Assembly: GCA_002315975.1 (NCBI GenBank)
Contig: DCIK01000008.1
Coordinates: 1-51,500, forward strand
Source of the DNA: Clostridiales bacterium UBA1728
GTDB taxonomy: Bacteria > Bacillota > Clostridia > Oscillospirales > Oscillospiraceae
Length of the DNA stretch: 51,500 nucleotides
Direction of reading: 5' to 3'
Every line of letters begins with the position of its first letter. Position 1 is the stretch's first letter. The notes under the pieces were generated by a model that made no database searches, was not told the DNA's origin, and saw only the letters and a list, made by a program, of their open reading frames with translations. Shown piece after piece: positions 49,323-51,500 of this stretch. The position numbers and the translations under genes were made by a program.

Positions 49323-50626
49323 ACGACGGAGAGCTCCGCTTCCTCGACATCATCGGGGAAGTCCACAATGGCGATATCGGCACCCAGGGCGCGGAGCTTG
49401 CCCACAAAGTCCTGGTAGCCGCGCTCGATATAGTGGATATCCTCCACATAGGTGGTTCCCTTGGCGCAGAGACCGGCTATGACCATGGCGGCACCGGCGC
49501 GGAGATCGCAGGCCTGCACCGTGGCGCCGGTGAGCTCATAGGGGCCCTCGAGGACGGCGGTGCTGCCGTTTACGGTGATGGTGGCGCCCATTTTGCGCAG
49601 CTCGTTCATGTGCTTGTAGCGGTTGCCGTCGTAGACGGACTCGGTGATGATGCTCACGCCCCTGCTCTGGCTCAGAGCCACGGAAATGGGTGCCTGGGCA
49701 TCCGTGGGGAAGCCGGGATAGGGCTGGGTCTTCACATTGGTTTTCGTGAGCTGCTCCCGGGCGCGCACCAGCACGGAGTCGGGATATTCCTCCACCGTGA
49801 CGCTCATCTCCCGCAGCTTGGCGGAGATGCAGTCAAGGTGCTTGGGGATCACGTTCTTCACCAGCACTTCGCCCTGGGTGGCGGCGGCGGCGATCATATA
49901 GGTGGCAGCCTCGATCTGATCGGGGATGATGGCGTAGCTGCCGCCGTGGAGCGACTTCACGCCGTTGATCTTCACGGTGTCGGTACCGGCACCGCGGATG
50001 TCAGCACCCATAGAGTTGAGGAAGTTGGCCAGGTCCACAACATGGGGCTCGCGGGCACAGTTCTCTATGACGGTCTTGCCCTCGGCCATGCAGGCGGCGA
50101 TAATCACATTAATGGTGGCGCCCACGCTGACCTTGTCCAGATAAATCTCCGCGCCGTGGAGACGGCCGTCCTCGGTCTGAGCCTCGGAGAAAATGTAGCC
50201 GTTGCGCACGTCCACGGGAGCACCCAGGGCAGTCATGCCCTTCACGTGCTGGTCGATGGGACGGACGCCGAAGTTGCAGCCGCCGGGCATAGTGGTCTGC
50301 GCCTTGCCGAAGCGACCGAGCATGGAACCGATGAAGTAATAGGAGGCACGGATTTTGCGCATACGGTCATAGTCCGCGTTCTCCCAGTGGACATGGCGGC
50401 AATCCACTTCGACCGTGGAGGGATCGATCATCTTCACCTTAGCACCCAGAGAGGCCAGAATGTGAAGAAGCGCCTCGGTATCGCTGATTTCAGGGAGGTT
50501 TTCGATCCGGCAAACGCCGTCTACCAGAAGTGCAGCGGGAATGATGGCCACAGCCGCGTTCTTGGCACCGCTGATCTCCACCTCGCCGCGGAGGTGGCAG
50601 CCGCCCTTGATCTCATATTTTTCCAT
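49319..50626 (-). CDS. murA: UDP-N-acetylglucosamine 1-carboxyvinyltransferase
   Basis: A 435-residue EPSP-synthase-fold enzyme making the first committed step of peptidoglycan synthesis. LRGEVEISGAKNAAVAIIPAALL opens the N-terminal domain; MPGGCNFGVRPIDQHVKG contains the PEP-binding, fosfomycin-sensitive Cys; YIERGYQDFVGKLRALGADI is at the end. First gene of the murA-walJ-rlmH unit. It has its own promoter; the leader has a small TGCCC/GGGCA hairpin. Confidence 0.96.
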   Translation of the reverse strand: MEKYEIKGGCHLRGEVEISGAKNAAVAIIPAALLVDGVCRIENLPEISDTEALLHILASLGAKVKMIDPSTVEVDCRHVHWENADYDRMRKIRASYYFIGSMLGRFGKAQTTMPGGCNFGVRPIDQHVKGMTALGAPVDVRNGYIFSEAQTEDGRLHGAEIYLDKVSVGATINVIIAACMAEGKTVIENCAREPHVVDLANFLNSMGADIRGAGTDTVKINGVKSLHGGSYAIIPDQIEAATYMIAAAATQGEVLVKNVIPKHLDCISAKLREMSVTVEEYPDSVLVRAREQLTKTNVKTQPYPGFPTDAQAPISVALSQSRGVSIITESVYDGNRYKHMNELRKMGATITVNGSTAVLEGPYELTGATVQACDLRAGAAMVIAGLCAKGTTYVEDIHYIERGYQDFVGKLRALGADIAIVDFPDDVEEAELSVV

Positions 50627-50692
50627 AATCGTAAGTCCCCTTATGATGCCCCAATGGGCACAGCGCTATGCTGCTGCTGATTCTTTTTCAGG

Positions 50693-50721
50693 ATTATATC
50701 ACAGCATTATGTAAAGTGCAA
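50693..50721 (-). promoter_or_regulatory. Promoter of murA-walJ-rlmH
   Basis: Minus-strand TTGCAC (50721-50716) and TATAAT (50698-50693), 17-base spacer, TGA before the -10. Leader about 60 nt. Confidence 0.8.
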
Positions 50722-50756
50722 TAAAAACCGAGCAGAAAAACGATAAAAAATCGGTA

Positions 50757-51299
50757 TTATTTCAGCAAGTCCGTCTTGCAGGCAGCCTTCAGCACGGCGG
50801 CCATGGTCTTGCCATCGCAGATTTCGCCGGAGAGCACCCGCTCATAGAGCTCCCGGAAGGGCATACGGTCAGAGTCCAGAAACTCGCCCACGTCGGTATG
50901 CGCCTCGCCCCGGTGGAGTCCCTGCGCCAGATAGAGATAGAGCTTTTCCGTGGAGCCGCCGGGACTGACCAGCAGATAGCCCAGAGAAGTCCACCTGTCG
51001 GCGCTGTAGCCCGTCTCCTCACTGAGCTCCCGCTGGGCGCAGAGGAGGGGGTCTTCGTTGTATTCGAGCTTGCCGGCAGGAATCTCGATAAGGTGCCGGT
51101 CGTGGGCATAGCGGTACTGACGCACGATGCTGGTATAGCCCTCATCGTCCACGGCTAAGATCGCCACGCCGCCGGGATGCCGGATCACCTCGCGGAAGGC
51201 CATGGTACCGTCGGGCAGCTCCACCGTGTCCAGCGTGAGATTGACGATCACGCCCTTGTAGGCCACGATCTGGCCGATTTTCTTTTCCGTATAGTCCAT
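50757..51299 (-). CDS. Nudix hydrolase, ADP-ribose pyrophosphatase type
   Basis: A 180-residue Nudix protein starting at the ATG at 51299, eight bases after GGAGG. The Nudix box is complete: G at GKLEYNE, then REL-SEETGY. RHPGGVAILAVDDEGYTSIVRQYRYAHDRHLIEIPAGKLE is typical of NudF-like ADP-ribose or sugar-nucleotide pyrophosphatases. The start is fixed by the ribosome-binding site; longer in-frame readings run into the promoter and tRNA-like region. Monocistronic. Confidence 0.92.
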   Translation of the reverse strand: MDYTEKKIGQIVAYKGVIVNLTLDTVELPDGTMAFREVIRHPGGVAILAVDDEGYTSIVRQYRYAHDRHLIEIPAGKLEYNEDPLLCAQRELSEETGYSADRWTSLGYLLVSPGGSTEKLYLYLAQGLHRGEAHTDVGEFLDSDRMPFRELYERVLSGEICDGKTMAAVLKAACKTDLLK

Positions 51300-51327
51300 A
51301 GCACAGCCCTCCTGTATTAAACGCCTT

Positions 51328-51356
51328 ACTATACCATATATAAATCGGGAAAGCAA
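51328..51356 (-). promoter_or_regulatory. Promoter of the Nudix gene
   Basis: Minus-strand TTGCTT (51356-51351) and TATAGT (51333-51328), 17-base spacer, TGG before the -10. Confidence 0.75.
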
Positions 51357-51384
51357 GCTTTTTTGTTTCTCCCAAGCCTGACCC

Positions 51385-51413
51385 TTGACAATTTCTCCGC
51401 AGAGGAGTAAAAT
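51385..51413 (+). promoter_or_regulatory. Promoter upstream of the tRNA-Arg-like sequence
   Basis: TTGACA (51385-51390) and TAAAAT (51408-51413), 17-base spacer, 14 bases before the tRNA-like 5' end. Confidence 0.75.
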
Positions 51414-51427
51414 AGCTTGCGTTATAT

Positions 51428-51475
51428 GCCCCTGTACCTCACCAGGATAGAGGGTCCGCCTCCTAAGCGGCAGGC
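51428..51475 (+). pseudogene. 5' part of a tRNA-Arg(CCT)-like sequence
   Basis: GCCCCTG (acceptor 5' strand), TA, D arm CCTC...GAGG and an anticodon arm with loop CTCCTAA are present; anticodon CCT at 51462-51464 reads AGG. After the variable region (AGGCC) the sequence does not give a T arm (no GTTCGA) or a complementary acceptor strand in the 25 bases before the window end. The 27-43 pair is also mismatched (T, C). It is either a broken tRNA gene or a tRNA interrupted by an insertion. Confidence 0.55.
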
Positions 51476-51500
51476 CACCCCCCGCCAAAAGTGAATATTT

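Overview
This window looks like chromosome from a high-GC gut-type Clostridia bacterium, probably an Oscillospiraceae-like lineage. The evidence is mixed: Firmicute-style AGGAGG ribosome-binding sites and TTGACA/TATAAT promoters, a T-box leader on valS, acetate kinase with TmcAL, a YtrA-type GntR/ABC operon, WalJ-RlmH-MurA, and many short palindromic repeats of a kind common in such genomes. Genus is an inference; no rRNA or marker tree is available here.

Layout. 1-1.6 kb: a VOC protein, a GrpB protein and a small membrane transporter. 1.6-3.9 kb: rpmG-secE-nusG-rplK-rplA behind a strong promoter and closed by a terminator. 4-6.5 kb: a membrane-anchored PpiC-type foldase and TcdA. 6.5-9.7 kb (minus): a pseudokinase/C-type-lectin membrane protein, a DUF378 protein and class II aldolase. 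9.8-17.3 kb (minus): a complete branched-chain amino-acid ABC importer (livK-H-M-G-F), then a second binding protein co-transcribed with a Cys-rich protein, a PAP2 phosphatase and a LysM protein. 17.4-19.9 kb: tmcAL divergent from ackA. 20-20.5 kb: two identical tRNA-Pro(GGG) genes. 20.5-24.5 kb: a decayed amidohydrolase, then (minus) helicase, Ogg-type glycosylase and pentapeptide-repeat protein. 24.5-27.7 kb: T-box-controlled valS.

27.7-38.3 kb: two flavodoxin-fold reductases, a candidate free-standing structured RNA with its own promoter and terminator, a phosphohexomutase, DUF2461 and U32 proteins, an exported PIG-L deacetylase coupled to a BIG2 surface protein, and an orphan oligopeptide-type binding lipoprotein. 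38.4-43.8 kb: two small ABC exporter operons, one led by a GntR regulator and one by a membrane-linked MerR regulator, each with a visible palindromic operator. 43.9-45.4 kb: a DUF2284 protein and an Rpn-family nuclease bracketed by exact 31-bp direct repeats. 45.5-51.3 kb (minus): cyclophilin, phosphoglucomutase, murA-walJ-rlmH and a Nudix hydrolase. The last bases hold a promoter and the 5' part of a tRNA-Arg(CCT)-like sequence.

Most genes are ordinary housekeeping or transport functions. The least explained signals are non-coding: the candidate structured RNA at 28.38-28.60 kb, palindromic repeats that overlap and supply the stop codons of the genes they follow, the direct repeats around the Rpn gene, a three-copy MITE-like repeat family (one copy with a second palindrome nested inside), and the truncated tRNA-Arg at the right edge. 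No insertion sequence, phage module or CRISPR array was found.
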